A DNA stretch of 64,000 nucleotides from Adiantum capillus-veneris (Eukaryota > Streptophyta > Polypodiopsida > Polypodiales > Pteridaceae): contig CM043954.1 in assembly GCA_014529385.2 (NCBI GenBank), positions 90,857,747 through 90,921,746 on the forward strand, in the 5' to 3' direction. The translations under genes were made by a program, and so were the position numbers. Below are positions 47,936 to 60,521 of the stretch, one piece after another. Position 1 is the first letter of the stretch. The number at the start of each line of letters is the position of its first letter. Under the pieces are notes generated by a model. That model saw only the letters and a list, made by a program, of their open reading frames with translations. It had not been told where the DNA came from and did not search any database.

Positions 47936-49671
47936 CATGCAACAGCTACCATGGTGCTCAAGGACATCACAAATCGTATGCATACATATTTGCTTGTTCG
48001 CAACGTTTGCACCGAAGGCCGCACGTGAGGGTGAGCAGAGGTCATCCCAGGAACTTCGTACCATCGGTGAGATGAATGTTGACGATTCTTAAATATCTTG
48101 CCAATACCATCATATATTTGAATAAAACACCTCTTTATGCAAGGTAACAATATACTTCTTACTTTTGATTGTGTTCTTCTTATCATAAACTTTGAAGTCT
48201 AAGGTGTTGCCTCTACTTGTTTTGTAGTGCTTGGCACAAAGGTTGCTTTTATGCACAAATAGTGAAAGGCTGCAGGTTAGAGAGGCCAAGTGTCACCACT
48301 TTTCCTCTAAAATAGTCTTCTTTGTTATATCTTGCAGGTAGGTGCTTCAAATCCATGCTTATTAGGGGTGGTAGTTTCATCCTAATGTATATTTTTGTAT
48401 TGTTTATTCCCAGCTAGATAGAAATACTTACAAATTTGTACAACATATACTTAACAAGTGTCTTCATTATATAGCTTGCAAATGTTGAATTCATACATGT
48501 TTTTGTTACAAGGTGACCTCTTGCTATGCTAGTTGAGTGGCGTTGTTTGCAAGAATGGCTCAAGGAACTGGCATAACATGAAGCTTTTACGGTGGCACAA
48601 AGCTCTCCTCAGCGGCAATGTGGCTCCCACTACACCAAAAATCATTATGCTGACATGAAGAGATCCCTAGTAGGACAATGCAAAAACTTTTCATTATAGC
48701 AACACACTCTTTCCTAACATGAGGGCACTCCTACCAAAGATATTTTTATGTGATAGGTCACCCCAGGAGCATACCATGTCATGGAATGGATGTAAGAACT
48801 ATGACCGCACTACTCCTTGGAAAGTGTTCACAGATGTATGTTTATCAAAGTTAATGAGAAGAAATTTGGACTTTTTTGTTTGTTGATGTGTAAGAGCACT
48901 CTAGGTCTACCATATTTTAGATTGTTTGATAAGTTAAATAAAATTTGTAGTCATTTAAAGTGTAAGTTTGTTTTTGTTTGGTAAGATTGTACATTAGAAG
49001 ACATAATAAAGTATAAGAGATCTTGACGGAATAAGCCTCGATTAGATTCCTACCATGCACTTGTGACACCAGACCTCTCCTTGAACCTTTTGATTTCTAT
49101 CATTGTGGGAAGTCTAAGGGTGGTCTATTTTCAAATTTTTAGCAATAACTTTTTTTAAAAGGAAATTTTGGCTATTTTAAAGTTTGTACACAGTCTAGGA
49201 GTTCATTCTGATTGTTTTCCTTCAGTTTCAATTTTTGATCGAGGGCACTCCTTGGAAGCCACTTTTGAAGTTGTTAGGGTGAGATTTTGAGAAAGTTTTG
49301 TATGTAGGAAATGCAGTCCTTAACATAATAAAAAACATTGGTTCTCTGAGTATTTTCAGATTCCATGGTTTTAATGCCCGTTCGAGCGCGTAGATTAAGG
49401 AAAAAGTAAGAAATGTCTGTTTTACATCATTTTTTAAGAAATTGCCAACTTGCACGTTGATTTTTGGAAAATCCGAGTAGGATATGATTTTTTTGCATCA
49501 CACGATGGTCGAAGAGCACAACAAGATGAACAAATTTATGTGAGACAAGCCCAGACAGATTCAGACCCAATTGAACACTAGAAGCTCTTGAAAACAACCT
49601 AAAAGTTCAACACTTAAAAAAAAAAAAAAACTTACCACTTGAATTATGACCATGCATAAAAATAAATCTTG

Positions 49672-49888
49672 TACTTGTCATTTTAGGGCCCCAGGGACCC
49701 TCAACATGAGGGGCCACAAGGGCGCGCAAATCAGCCATCCAAAAATTTTGGATGGCTGATTTGCGCGCCCTTGTGGCCCCTCATGTTGAGGGCGCGCAAA
49801 TCAGCCATCCAAAATTTTTGGATGGCTGATTTGCGCGCCCTTGTGGCCCCTCATGTTGAGGGTCCCTGGGGCCCTAAAATGACAAGTA
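49672..49888. repeat. Cluster of inverted repeats with perfect 75-bp outer arms
   Basis: Bases 49672-49746 are the exact reverse complement of 49814-49888. The 67-bp spacer is itself an inverted copy of the inner arm (GGATGGCTGATTTGCGCGCC and its complement), so the segment can fold as one long or two shorter hairpins. A diverged partial copy (GGTCCCTCTTGTTGAGGGTC) lies at about 50068-50190. Confidence 0.95.
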
Positions 49889-49999
49889 TAGGCTTTTTTT
49901 GATGCATAGCCATGAGATAGAACTGGGCAGTTTAATGTGTTCATAGCAACCCCCCCCCAAATGGCAGATACCTAAACCTTGTATCATGCTTATCAACCA

Positions 50000-50520
50000 T
50001 TTTTTACTTCCTTGTGTCCATCCCCTGTTCTTGGAAATATCTTGGTCCCTATTTGTGCTTGGATGGGCATTCTACGCGCCATTGTGGTCCCTCTTGTTGA
50101 GGGTCCCTGGGGCTTCAAAATGACAAATAGGGGCTTTGTTTTAATGTATGGCAATGAGATAGAGTTGTAGTGTTTGATGTCCGGAGTATTCACTATGTCA
50201 AATTTTCCTATATCACGTGCGTTCACCACAATGGATTGAAAGTAGCCCTTATAGGCCTTACCTACACATGTTTCTGTAACTTTACAAGAATATAAATTCC
50301 CTTCTGTTGAACACATATGCTATGTTACATATACTTTAGTGAACTCCCAAGGTCAAAGGCCTCACAAATTTTGTGCACTCAGAACATTTAGCACTAGAAA
50401 TCAACCAAACAAGGAGCCAATTTTTACTTCCTTGTGTTCACCTCGTGTTCTTGGGAATGTTTTGGTTAAGCCATTTCTCTGGTATTTAAAACCACATGTG
50501 ACCCCTATTGTTATAGTATC
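50000..50520. repeat. Diverged tandem copies related to the inverted-repeat cluster
   Basis: TTTACTTCCTTGTGTCCATC at 50005 recurs as TTTACTTCCTTGTGTTCACC near 50425, and the GAGGGTCCCTGGGG to CATGAGATAGA region of 49855-49920 recurs at 50098-50165. The DNA around these copies up to 52560 has no recognised gene. Confidence 0.7.
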
Positions 50521-53133
50521 CGAACAAAGGTTTCTTGATTAGCAATTATATAGGTTCGAGTGATACATATCTTCTATGTTAACAATGCATGTATCTATAA
50601 TTTATGTTTACACTTTCTCTATCCAAATGAGCTACATAGTAAAAATCAAATCCGCAATTCAACAATTAAGTTCACAAGGTGATAGCTATTGGTATGATCT
50701 TTAGCAATACCAAATAAATAGCTACCAATAGCGAATGAATAGGGATATTTAAGAAGGTTTGATACCAAAAACTTGTCAACACTACTCAAAAAGGTGGAAA
50801 CTCAAAGGCTTTATAATATATATGATGAAACAAGAATCAATAATAAGTCACCCCTATATATCTACACCTCCATCTCAAGTTGTCATTTCTCTAAGTCAAG
50901 CTTGGCATAGGCATAGTATGGAAACAATAACATTTTGGAAAGCAAGAATTTAGCTTTCTCAACTTTTGAAATGTTGCTATTGATATATATTCAACATCCC
51001 CAAATGAGGACATCTTGACAAAGGTTATGATCCACTTAATAAGAATAACCATTAGTGATTAAACTGAAATCAAAATATTGCATGAATTTCTTCATGGTGG
51101 AATGATTAAGACTTGAAACTTCAAACATCTTACAGGCAAATCAGAATATCCAAAAAAATCAACAATATTTCTCAAATCTGTATGAAACCCCAGTAATCTA
51201 AATAAAATACTCTCACTCAGTGCGACACCATTTAACAAAAAGAAATATTTATATTGCATTTATCCAGTCTCATAAAAATAATTACAAATGGAGACAATGT
51301 TGTTGATGTTAGGCTTCTCTTACAAGTATTTTTCTTTCTCATCTAGAGATTCATATACACGAGTATTTGTGTGTCTATGACACTAGGGAAGATAGTAGTA
51401 CTATAGGGATGGCTTTTCTAAGAGCTCCTAGAGAGTACCTATTGGTTCAAGATTCTACAAAAATCCTACTATTCTTATCAGAGTCTTTTAACACGGTAGT
51501 GAAAGGTTCCTCACGGAATAAAAATAGGGTGATTTCCATCTCTGCACATGGTTGCTTGCTCATGTCCTCTCAAAACAAGTTGACTCTGTAAGTAGACAAC
51601 AGATTATGTGAGCACAAAGTTATAAAGTACAAAATGATATCATTCTAATAATCTAATGACAACTATACAAAGAATAAATTATAAGAAAAATCTTTGATGA
51701 CTCTCCATAGATAACACAACTTACTTACATTGTGAGACTCAATCACATGCTACAAAACTATAGATGGCGCACCAAAGCCATCAACAAAATAGCACCACAC
51801 AATGTTATGATGTGTGAAGCCTAAACATTGAAATCCATAAAGAGGTTAATTCCCTCCAGCATGATAAACTTAAAGATGGAGATGATCTTAAGCTCTGAAT
51901 GTAAGCTACAAGGGTAGTTTTCTCACCATTCTATCTTTATGTTGGAGACGAATCCTTGCAATGCCCATGCACTATTCACACCTCCTGTTCCTATGGTATG
52001 CAAGTCATGTGAGTTGATGTTTTTTCCACCTTCGGGAGTAGAGGTTTTCATGTAGTGCGAGTGAATGAAAGTAGAAGGAGGAGAATCTTGTTTCATGCTG
52101 TAATGGAGGTGAGAGAAGGGAGAGGAGCTAGCTTGGTGTGGAACTATGCGGTGGGCAAGGGGAAGAGATGGGGGAGAAGCTTGCTTGGTGCTACAATGGA
52201 GATGGGAGAAAGCTAGTAGAGAGATAATGTTGGACTATAGGGAGTGCATGTGGTTGTTGCAGCCATGGAGAGCTTGGAAAAGGGTTTGTAGAGAGAGAAA
52301 ATCACTTTTAGCTATAGAATAGGTTTGGAAAGACTTTGGAGGGTGGAAAATGATGTTTTGATTTTTTTTGAAAAATTTTAATTTTTTTTAATTTTTTAGT
52401 GCACGTTTTTGACTTTTGGAGGTTAAAAATACTTTTTTGACCATGAAACAGGTTAGGGGACCTTTTAAGGAGGGAAAACTTGAAATTTGAAATTTTTTGA
52501 AAATTTGAAATTTTTAGTGTATTTTTAAATCCGGGCCAAAAAGTGGGGGAAAAAAGGTCAAAGTGGTCCCCCCCCCCCTCCCCTCCCCCTTCCCTTTCCC
52601 CTAGCCACCTCCCTTATCTTCTCACTAGGTAAGAGGCCATTAAGAGGTGTAAGGCTACCTTGTCCCCCTACTTTTTTGAGGGTACAGAGTGTGTCCACCA
52701 CCCTCTTCCTATTGGCTGGCCTCTAATTAACCTTAATCCCAAAGGGCCCCTAGAGGGTTCATATTTTTCCTGATGATAACCTACGTTGTTGAGGGTCGAT
52801 AGCATGAGGTTTTCATTGAGCTGGGGTATTCTCAAATGTGGAGATACCTTCGGTGATACGGGTAGCTGGAGCATCCCTTACGAGGCCTCGCCATAGGATA
52901 TGTATAGAGTGGTATAGGTGCTTTTGATGCCGAGTTGGCGGTCTATGGTCAGTTTGACTGTTTATGTGCCTCATTTGGTCTCTTTATAGAGTGCTTTTGA
53001 GAGGCATTGCTCTCTTCTATGCTTTGTGAGTGCCATACTTGGTCATTTTGTCTCGTAGTTTGGTTGACATAGTCCCAAATACAAAGGAGACTCTGCTGAA
53101 ATTTTCCCAGAATCTTTTGGTAGTTTTGTCACC

Positions 53134-56100
53134 ATGTCTACTAGCAAAGACCATGACATTTATGACATAAAGAAGTTTGATGGCACTAATTTTCAGCTTT
53201 GGAAGAATCAGATGCAAGATGTGCTTGTCCAAAAGAAACAGAAATTGCCTATTATTTATGCGACACGGCCTGAAGAGATGAATTTGACTCAGTTTCAGTG
53301 GGAGGAGCTTGATGAGCTATGCAGATCTACAATTAGATTGCACCTTGTTGAGTCAGTATACTTTTCAGTGCTAGAATGTGAATCTGCCTATGCTTTATAG
53401 CAAAAGTTATGCAACACTTATGAAAAGGATACGTCAAGTAATAAGGTTTTCATGATGCGAAAACTATTTAACCTTCGCATGAAGGAGTCAGCCAGTGTTG
53501 CTAGTCATATTAATGACTTTGATTCTCTATTTGCCCAGATTCGTGCACAACGGATCAATATTGATGACGAGATGAAAGCAATCTTCTTACTTTGTTCGTT
53601 GCCACCCTCATAGGATATCTTTTGCACAGCTGTCAGTAACTCTGCTGTGCCGCAAGGCTATGGATAGCTCGCATCATGGCGAAGCTCATTATGTGCAAAA
53701 GGATGGAAAACAGCGTAAAGGTCGTTCTTGGAATCGTGAATCCAAGAAAGAGGGCAATAGAGATGCTTCAAAGGGTAGATCAAAGTCTCCTGGTCGTCGC
53801 AATGTTCAATGCCATTATTGTGATAAGTTTGGTCACATAAAGAAGGATTGTTATGCTTAGAAGCGTGACAAAGGTAAAGGCAAAGGCAAAGACAATGATG
53901 ATAAAGAGGAGAAACCAAAGAGTTCGGTTAAGATTGAAGAACTGAACATAGTGCAAGATGATTGTGATGCACAAGACATCAATATCTTGACTGAAAATAA
54001 TGATGTATTTTATGATGCACAAGAAATTAACTCTATCTTTGCAGAGTTCTATGCCAGCAGAGCTACTTGTTAGTGGTGAAGTGTCCCATACATGGATTCT
54101 TGATTCGGGCGCTTCGTTGCATGTCACACCTCATAGGCATTGGTTTACTACATATAAGGAAACCATTGGCACTGTTACGCTAGGTGACAACTACTCTTGT
54201 GACATTGTGGGCATAGGTGATATTGCTATGGTTATGGCAAATGGGGTGAGGTTTACCATACATAATGTGCGTCATGTTCCAGCTTTGACACGAAATTTGA
54301 TTTCGGTTGGACGTCTTGATGACTTGGGTTACAAAGTCACTTTTCATCAGCAGTCTTGGCGTATTGCAAAAGGTCATCTTATTTTAGCCCATGGTTCTAA
54401 AGTTGGTACACTTTATCCTCTTTATGTATCTGAAAAGAACAATGTTCTTTCTGTAACCGAGCTGCCAACTGTTGCTTTGTGGCATAGCCGGTTAGGTCAT
54501 ATGTCAAAGAAGGGAATGGAAACTCTTTCTCGTTTGGGCTACTTACCGTCTTTATCATTTTCTAATTTTCCATTTTGCGAACACTGTCAATATGGTAAGC
54601 AAACACGAGCACATCGTACACAGTCTTTTGACAAAGAAAGAAAGCCCTTAGAGCTTGTGCATAGTGATTTATGTGGGCCTAAATTCTAAATCCCATGGTG
54701 GTGTGTCTTATTATGTTACATTCATTGACGATGCAACACGACATGTTTGGGTTTATGCTATGAAGTCTAAAGATGAGACTTTTTCTTGTTTCAAAAGGTT
54801 CTTATCTAGTGTGGAAACACAGTCTGAACATAAGTTGAAAGCTTTACGCTCAGACAATGGTGGAGAATATGTCTCCAAAGAGTTTGCAGACTTCTGTTCA
54901 AGTAGGAGAATTAAGCGCGAGTTTACAGCTCCTTATACCCCTGCACAAAATGGTGTTGCCGAACGAATGAATAGGACCATCCAAGAGAGGATTATGTCTA
55001 TGCTATCACAGGCTAATTTACTGCAAGCGTTTTGGGATGAAGCATTATACACTGCTATGTATTTGATCAATAGATCACTACATGCTTCATTACAGTTTCG
55101 TATACCTTTGGAGTTATGGTCAGGACATAAGTTGTCTTATGAAAAACTCCGTACATTTGGCTGCGAAGCTTATGCACATGTATCCAAGGGGTTGCGTGCT
55201 AAGCTTGACCCTAAGTCCAGGAAATGCATCTTTATTGGCTATGGTGTAGATGGTCAATTTGGCTATCGTTTATGGGATCCGAAAAGTCGATCAGTAATCC
55301 GTAGCAGTGATGTTGTCTTCAATGAGACCAAGATGCATAGGCAGCCAATGAAAGAGGTTGAATTCCGAAAAGTGACGTTTTCCGATGTATCACCTCCTGT
55401 ACAGATAGCTCCAGAGCCAATTACTACACAGGCTAGTACAAGCTCTGATCAGCCGAGGAGATCTCAAAGAGTTTCACATCCACCATAACGGTTTGTTCCA
55501 GGCGTGGACTTTGTGTTGCTGACAGATAGTGGTGAGCCTTCTTGTTACAAAGAGGCTATGCTAGCCAATGATAAGGTTCAGTGGGAACATGCTATGAAGA
55601 GGGAGCTATCCAGTATTGCAAAGAACAAAACATGGGAACTTGTTCCATTGCCAAAAGGTAGGAAAGCTTTGCCTTGTAAATGGGTTTACAAGAAGAAGAA
55701 TCCAATGTTGAGAATTACAAAGCTCGTTTAGTGGCCAAAGGTTTCAAGCAAGAATATGGTGTAGATTTCCAGGAAATCTTTTCTCCAGTGGTCAAGATGA
55801 CGACACTAAGAATGTTGCTTGCTTTGGTTGCCACTGAAGATGTGGAGCTTGATCAAATGGATGTCATTACAACTTTCTTACATGGTGATCTTGAGGAAGA
55901 GATTTATATGCAGCAACTTGAAGGGTTTGTGCTCAAGGGCAAGGAACATTTGGTCTGTAAGCTTCTGAAAAGTCTCTATGGATTGAAGAAATCGTCCAGA
56001 CAATGGTATCAAAAGTTTGATGCATTTATGCGTTCCCTAGGCTCTAAGCGTAGTAATGAGGATCCATGTCTTTACATAAAAAGACAACCAACTGGACAGC

Positions 56101-57065
56101 TTATTATGCTTATCCTTTATGTAGATGACATGCTTATTGCTGCTCATTCTAAGAAGGACATTGCTGACTTGAAAACCAAGCTGAAAAGTCAATTCGACAT
56201 GAAAGATTTGGGTGAAGCCAATCACATTTTGGGTATGCGCATTACTCGTGATCGTAAGAAGAGGTTGTTGTACCTTTCTCAAAAAGAGTATGTGCACAAG
56301 GTTCTTGATCGTTTCAACATGCAGAAGGGGAAGGCTTTGAGTACTCCATTGCCTGCATTTTTGAAACTCAGCAAGAACGATTGTCCCAAATTTGCTGAGG
56401 AAAAAGCTGCGATGGCTAAAATTCCTTATGCTTCAGCTTGTGGTAGTCTCATGTATGCCATGGTGGCTACAAGACCTAACATTGCACATGCAGTGGGAGT
56501 TGTCAGCAGATTTATGTCTAACCCTGGTAAAAAGAATTGGGATGCTGTCAAGTCGATTCTCAGATACTTGAGTGGCACTGCAGATAGACAGTTATGCTAT
56601 GGTCGTGGAGAGTCATCCATTTAGGGATTTGTAGACAGTGACTATGCAGGCTGTGTTGACAGTCGTAAATCAACAACAAGTTGGATTTACACATTTGCTG
56701 GTTCTTCTATTTCTTGGAGATCTGTTCTTCAAGATTGTACATCCATTTCTACCACAGAGGCAGAGTATGTTGCATTGAGTGAAGCATGCAAAGAAGCTAT
56801 TTGGCTTGCTCGCCTCGTGAAAGATTTTGGATTGGAGCAGTGTACACCAGTTCTTCATTGTGACAGTCAAAGTGATATTGCCTTGGCTAACAATCCAGTG
56901 TTTCATTCCAGAACGAAACACATTGATGTGCGCTATCACTTCAGTCGTGAATGCCTGGCAAACAAGAGCCTTGATTTAGTGAAGATTCCTACGTCAGAGA
57001 ACATAGCGGATGCACTCACTAAGAGTCTCTCTAGCCCCATCAGTTTCAACACTGTCGTGAGTTGA
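53134..57065 (+). pseudogene. Copia-C gag-pol polyprotein, broken
   Basis: Gag starts MSTSKDHDIYDIKKFDGTNF (53134) and is UBN2-type. An intact knuckle CHYCDKFGHIKKDC follows. The protease has WILDSGASLHVTP (active DSG kept). GAG-pre-integrase has LWHSRLGHMSKKGMETLSRL. Integrase keeps VHSDLCGP, LRSDNGGEYVS and NGVAERMNR. RT has QMDVITTFLHGDLEEEIYMQ and LYVDDMLIAAH. RNase H has SDYAGCVDSRKSTT, STTEAEYVALSEACKEA and ADALTKSL. Stops lie at 53398-53400, about 53611, 53858-53860, 55486-55488 and about 56622. Frameshifts lie near 53650, 53990, 54685 and 55710. The final stop is at 57063-57065. Confidence 0.9.
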
Positions 57066-57123
57066 TGGGCATTGGGTGAAGAGTGGTGCTCTTACATCTT
57101 TATAGTCTCCCACATTGGCCATC

Positions 57124-57134
57124 AAGTGGGAGAA
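57124..57134 (+). other. Polypurine tract of Copia-C
   Basis: AAGTGGGAGAA directly before the 3' LTR, the classic plant Copia form. Confidence 0.9.
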
Positions 57135-57393
57135 TGTTAGGTTTAGTGGCCATGTGGCCGACCGCCCATCACTAACTACCACTAACCCTAAGTGTACAAC
57201 TATACACTTGTGTGAGCCACTAACACTAAGTACAATGTGTATTGTGCCTTAGTGCATAAGATAAGAGAAGAAAGAAAGAGGGCATACAGTACGTTGGCTC
57301 TCCCCCTTCAACCTGTGTGTAGCTATGGTGGTGTGTGTGTAAGTGTGTGCATGCGTATTCTTCTTCCGTTGTGCTCCCAGCTCCTCCCCATCA
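57135..57393 (+). repeat. 3' LTR of Copia-C
   Basis: TGTTAGGTTTAGTGGCCATG to CTCCTCCCCATCA, paired with 46250-46508. Confidence 0.93.
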
Positions 57394-59160
57394 CGAAGTA
57401 CAGGTAATTGCCCAAGGACGGAGTTTGCATGGGCCCACAAACATCACTATGCACAAGCTGCAAACTGCATGTGGCCCGAACTGAACCATCCTTTGGAAAC
57501 TTAGAACACTACATCTTACCCAAAATACAGCCTTCACAAACATGTTTGACAGGTGCTTCAAGAGGCGGCAAAGAAGCAACCATATCAGATTTCTGCAAAC
57601 ACAGCAAACTGGCAAAATTCAGATGACCAAAACGTGCATGCCAAAGTTTTGCATCTGAAATAGCCCTTGAATATGCAACAGCATTTGAAAAATTTTGTCC
57701 ACACTTGTCATACAAAGTGAGCTTATACATCCCACGGCACGAAAGGCCAGATGCAACAATTTTATCGCCAAAATTGAGATCATGAACTGTACATCTGTCA
57801 TCCACAAATTTGACTACAAGTCCAAGTCTAGCAAGTGCGGCTATAGACAAGAGATTCTTCTTGATCCCAGGTATATAAAGTGCATCAACAAATGTGAAGG
57901 AACTGCCATTTGCAGCAGTAAGTACAATCTTTCCAACTCCCTGAACCGGATAAGAGGCATTGTTGGCACAAGTGACTGAATTCCCATGAGGGACAGACTC
58001 GAGAGAGGTAAACAATTCACGATGTGAGGTAATGTGCTTTGTAGCACCATTGTCGAAATACGACACATGTGAATCTGCAGCAATTGACAAGCACGCATCA
58101 TGGATAGTAGGATTGTAAGTGCACTCTGCGCTAAAAGCCCATTCTGTATCAACATCAACATTACACTTTCCTTTCACAGAAGACTCAACAATGGCTGCAT
58201 TTGTAGTGGAACCAGCATTTGCACTGGAACCACCCTCTTTCTTCTTAGCGTCTTTGGCCTTCAACTTAGGATACGACTTGATCTAGTGATCATTAGCTTT
58301 ACAATAATGGCAACGCATCTTCTTTTTGCCCTTATCACCAAAATTTTCAGATGAATTGCTGCCAGCAAAAGCATTAGGAACAAAATTTTTGCCACTCGCA
58401 GAAAAACCATAAGAAGTGGCTGCATTACTGTTACCACCCTTTCTTTGGGAAGCAATAAAAGCCTGTTCAACTGCACGCTGCCTAGTCCTGTTTTTTCTAG
58501 AAAGTGACTCTTGCAACAGCAATGTGCATAATGCATCAAACTTCACACTTCAAGATTTCCTTGGGTCATCAGTCTCCAAGTACTAGCAAAAGTCTGGTAG
58601 GAATCTGGTAAGGCATCAAGAACAGTCTGCACAAGGGAACTGTCTGAAATGACTTCTCCTGCATAAATAAGTTGCTCATTGATATCCTTGACACTAGCAA
58701 GGAAAGTGTCCATATCATCTTCCTCATGCATAATCTTCGACTCCAGCTCTTTACGCAGCAAAGCAATTTTAGCCTCATTGCGGCTTGCATAAAGACCAAC
58801 CAATATATCCCAAGCCTGTTTTGCAGATTTTGTTGAACGGATGTGAGGAACAATGGTGCGCTTCATAGACAACACAATCAATGCATGAGCCTGTGCATCC
58901 CTAGCATCCCAACGAGCTTGTTCTGACATAGGCAAAAAAACTCTAACAACAACAATCCTTGCAGCAAGACCTGCAACATCCTCAACATCGCCTACATCCT
59001 CAGAACCAGGATGTACATCAATGCCTTGAACAATGTTCCAGACACCCTTTGACACAAGAACATGTTGCATCATATATTCCCACATAGGGTAGTTGTCCCC
59101 ATCCAACCTGTCCTCAACAGCAAACATCTTGAACACATCTGTGTTGTTGTTGTCAGCCAT
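57394..59160 (-). pseudogene. Copia-B gag, protease and integrase N-terminus, broken
   Basis: Gag starts at 59160 (MADNNNTDVFKMFAVEDRLD). The upstream extension to 59223 is leader. A frameshift near 58545 leads to a Ser/Gly-rich part and a damaged knuckle (CHYCKANDH, stop, IKSY), in which the final Cys is lost. The protease active site reads DNGATKHITS (DSGA expected). The GAG-pre-integrase block LWHARFGHLNFASLLCL and the zinc-site Cys pair CEGCILG follow. The integrase start VHSDVCGP is kept up to the Copia-C insertion, and the frame continues at 46249. Confidence 0.9.
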
Positions 59161-59508
59161 GGTAAATGCTGCACCTGATGTGAAAACTGCCTGAAAATAG
59201 GAGAAACGGAGCAAGAACAACACGTGCTATATAGCACAAACCATAGAAGACTATAAGGCACCTGTTATGCAAAAAACGACACTGACAAAAATTCTGCACA
59301 AAATGACGAAATAGCCTGTGCAATACTGCCTGTCGTGGAAAAGAAGGCCGAAATGAGCCCAAATAAAAAGTATGAGCAGACCGAGCTCTACGAGTCCACC
59401 CGAAATATTTGTCGACCTGCGAACGCTTGCCAAAGCTCACTGAAATCGGAGAAAGTGAGCAGGCGTGTACTGGAGCAGCTGGCGACTAAGCCGGGGAGGA
59501 CGCAATCT

Positions 59509-59520
59509 GCTCTGATACCA
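59509..59520 (-). other. Primer-binding site of Copia-B
   Basis: On the minus strand TGGTATCAGAGC, a perfect tRNA-iMet complement, two bases from the 5' LTR. Confidence 0.93.
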
Positions 59521-59522
59521 AT

Positions 59523-59747
59523 TGTTGGAATTAGGGTTGCAGAGAAACGCACACATCTTGGAGAAGACGAAGGAAGCTCAAGGCACACAATAGAGAGTGT
59601 ATTACTTAGTGCAATGGAAAGATAGATAGCCCTAGAGTGATGGGCGTATATACAATGCACGGTGGAAAAAACCTCTTAAAGAGGCAAAAAATGCCTCGGC
59701 GGTCCTAGTGTGTTCACACACATCACTACCACATGTATATAGTAACA
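59523..59747 (-). repeat. 5' LTR of Copia-B
   Basis: Paired with 43537-43762 and followed by the TATTT duplication at 59748-59752. Confidence 0.93.
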
Positions 59748-59757
59748 TATTTTGTAG

Positions 59758-60521
59758 TGCCTTTACTTTAACTCTATGTGGTCAAAGGGTCGTCACATTC
59801 GTACGTGCAACATTGACGAGCGTAGAACCACCATGGATTGTGCCATCATGAGCAACATTGACACAGACGGTGATGAAGCCAGGTACTGCGGAGCTATTGA
59901 AAGGATACTAAAGGTTAATTTTAGAACCTTTCATACCTTCATCTTCGAGTGCAAGTGGTTTGCAAATGTGTTTAGACAACATGAGAATGGCCTCTACATG
60001 ATGGACTCTAGTGTGCATCACACAGGGAGGTATGGCAATTTAGTTTTACCGCGCAATTGTGAGCATGTGAGTGACATGTACCTTTTTTATTCTTATTTGC
60101 TTGTAGCATTAATTATACCAATGTTACTCACTTTGAGCTTCTCTTTTATAGGTAATCTATATTCCATCAATCCACCAACCAAAACTTTGGTTCGTAATTC
60201 TCGTAACACCTCGAGGGAGAACCATTTTTTCCACTAATGAAGTGGAGATCATCTTCGACCCTCTTCCACCTCTGACTTTGGATGAGGTGGAGACAAAAGA
60301 GAGGGAGGTTGATGAATCAAGTCCGGTGGCGGCAAGTCTTAACGAGGATGATTGTCATGCATGATGATGAAGATGATGAGATGGAGGATGACGAACTCGA
60401 AGATGATGAAGCCAATGCAGCCACAAACGACAATTCCGTTTCTCTCTTTATTGATTTAGGAGCCATGGGCTTAGAATTGGATGATGCCTCATGTAGGGAT
60501 CTTTTGGAAGATGATTCATAA
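59758..60521 (+). pseudogene. CACTA transposase, DUF4216 region and acidic tail
   Basis: Exon 59758-60066 opens after an acceptor-like TTTTGTAG and reads GRHIRTCNIDERRTTMDCAI, then ARYCGAIERILKVNFRTFHT and FIFECKWFAN. This is DUF4216, as in the C-terminal part of TNP2-like CACTA transposases. Donor GTGAGT and acceptor TTTTATAG bound a short intron, and the next exon (60152 onward) keeps the frame with VIYIPSIHQPKLWFVILVTP, the usual end of the domain. A frameshift or stop near 60361 precedes an Asp/Glu-rich tail (EDDEMEDDELEDDEA) that ends at 60521. The large frame at 59776-60237 reads through the intron. Confidence 0.78.

Larger units (their letters stand above)
47250..52782. mobile_element. 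5.5-kb element with long imperfect terminal inverted repeats, unknown type
   Basis: The left end (47258 onward) reads TTAGGAGAAATATGAACC and later GGGATTAAAGCTAAT and GGGGACAAGG. The right end on the other strand reads TCAGGAAAAATATGAACC, GGGATTAAGGTTAAT and GGGGACAAGG in the same order. The sub-terminal parts on both sides are A/T-homopolymer and pyrimidine-rich. A possible 9-bp duplication is ACGTTTTTT at 47241 and ACGTTGTTG at 52783 (7 of 9 match), which would fit a Mutator-like element, but the exact edge is uncertain. I see no transposase inside. Confidence 0.62.
46250..57393 (+). mobile_element. Copia-C, a plus-strand Ty1/Copia retrotransposon inside Copia-B
   Basis: LTRs of 259 bp (46250-46508 and 57135-57393) with about eleven substitutions between them, a perfect primer site, a polypurine tract and a gag-pol region at 53134-57065. 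The total of 11.1 kb is about twice the normal length because a 5.5-kb inverted-terminus element lies in the leader. The insertion point is exactly within the Copia-B integrase coding region. Confidence 0.94.
43537..59747 (-). mobile_element. Copia-B, a minus-strand Ty1/Copia retrotransposon, split by Copia-C
   Basis: LTRs at 43537-43762 and 59523-59747 are flanked by a perfect 5-bp duplication TATTT. Primer site, gag, protease, integrase, RT, RNase H and polypurine tract follow in order on the minus strand, with the middle interrupted at 46250-57393. Without the insertion the element is about 5 kb, a usual Copia length. By eye the LTRs differ by about ten substitutions and a 2-bp indel. The target is an intron-like stretch of the CACTA transposase. 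Confidence 0.94.

Noticed and set aside
48634-52055. CACTACACCAAAAA at 48634 and TCATGTAGTG near 52046 as ends of a second CACTA element
   Set aside because: The inner matches are poor beyond CACTACA, the 3-bp flanks do not match, and no CACTA protein lies between them. I regard this as chance within the inverted-terminus element.
59776-60237. A free-standing host gene of 153 residues
   Set aside because: It contains DUF4216 of a CACTA transposase, and the last third is a read-through of a short intron with good GTGAGT and TTTTATAG borders.
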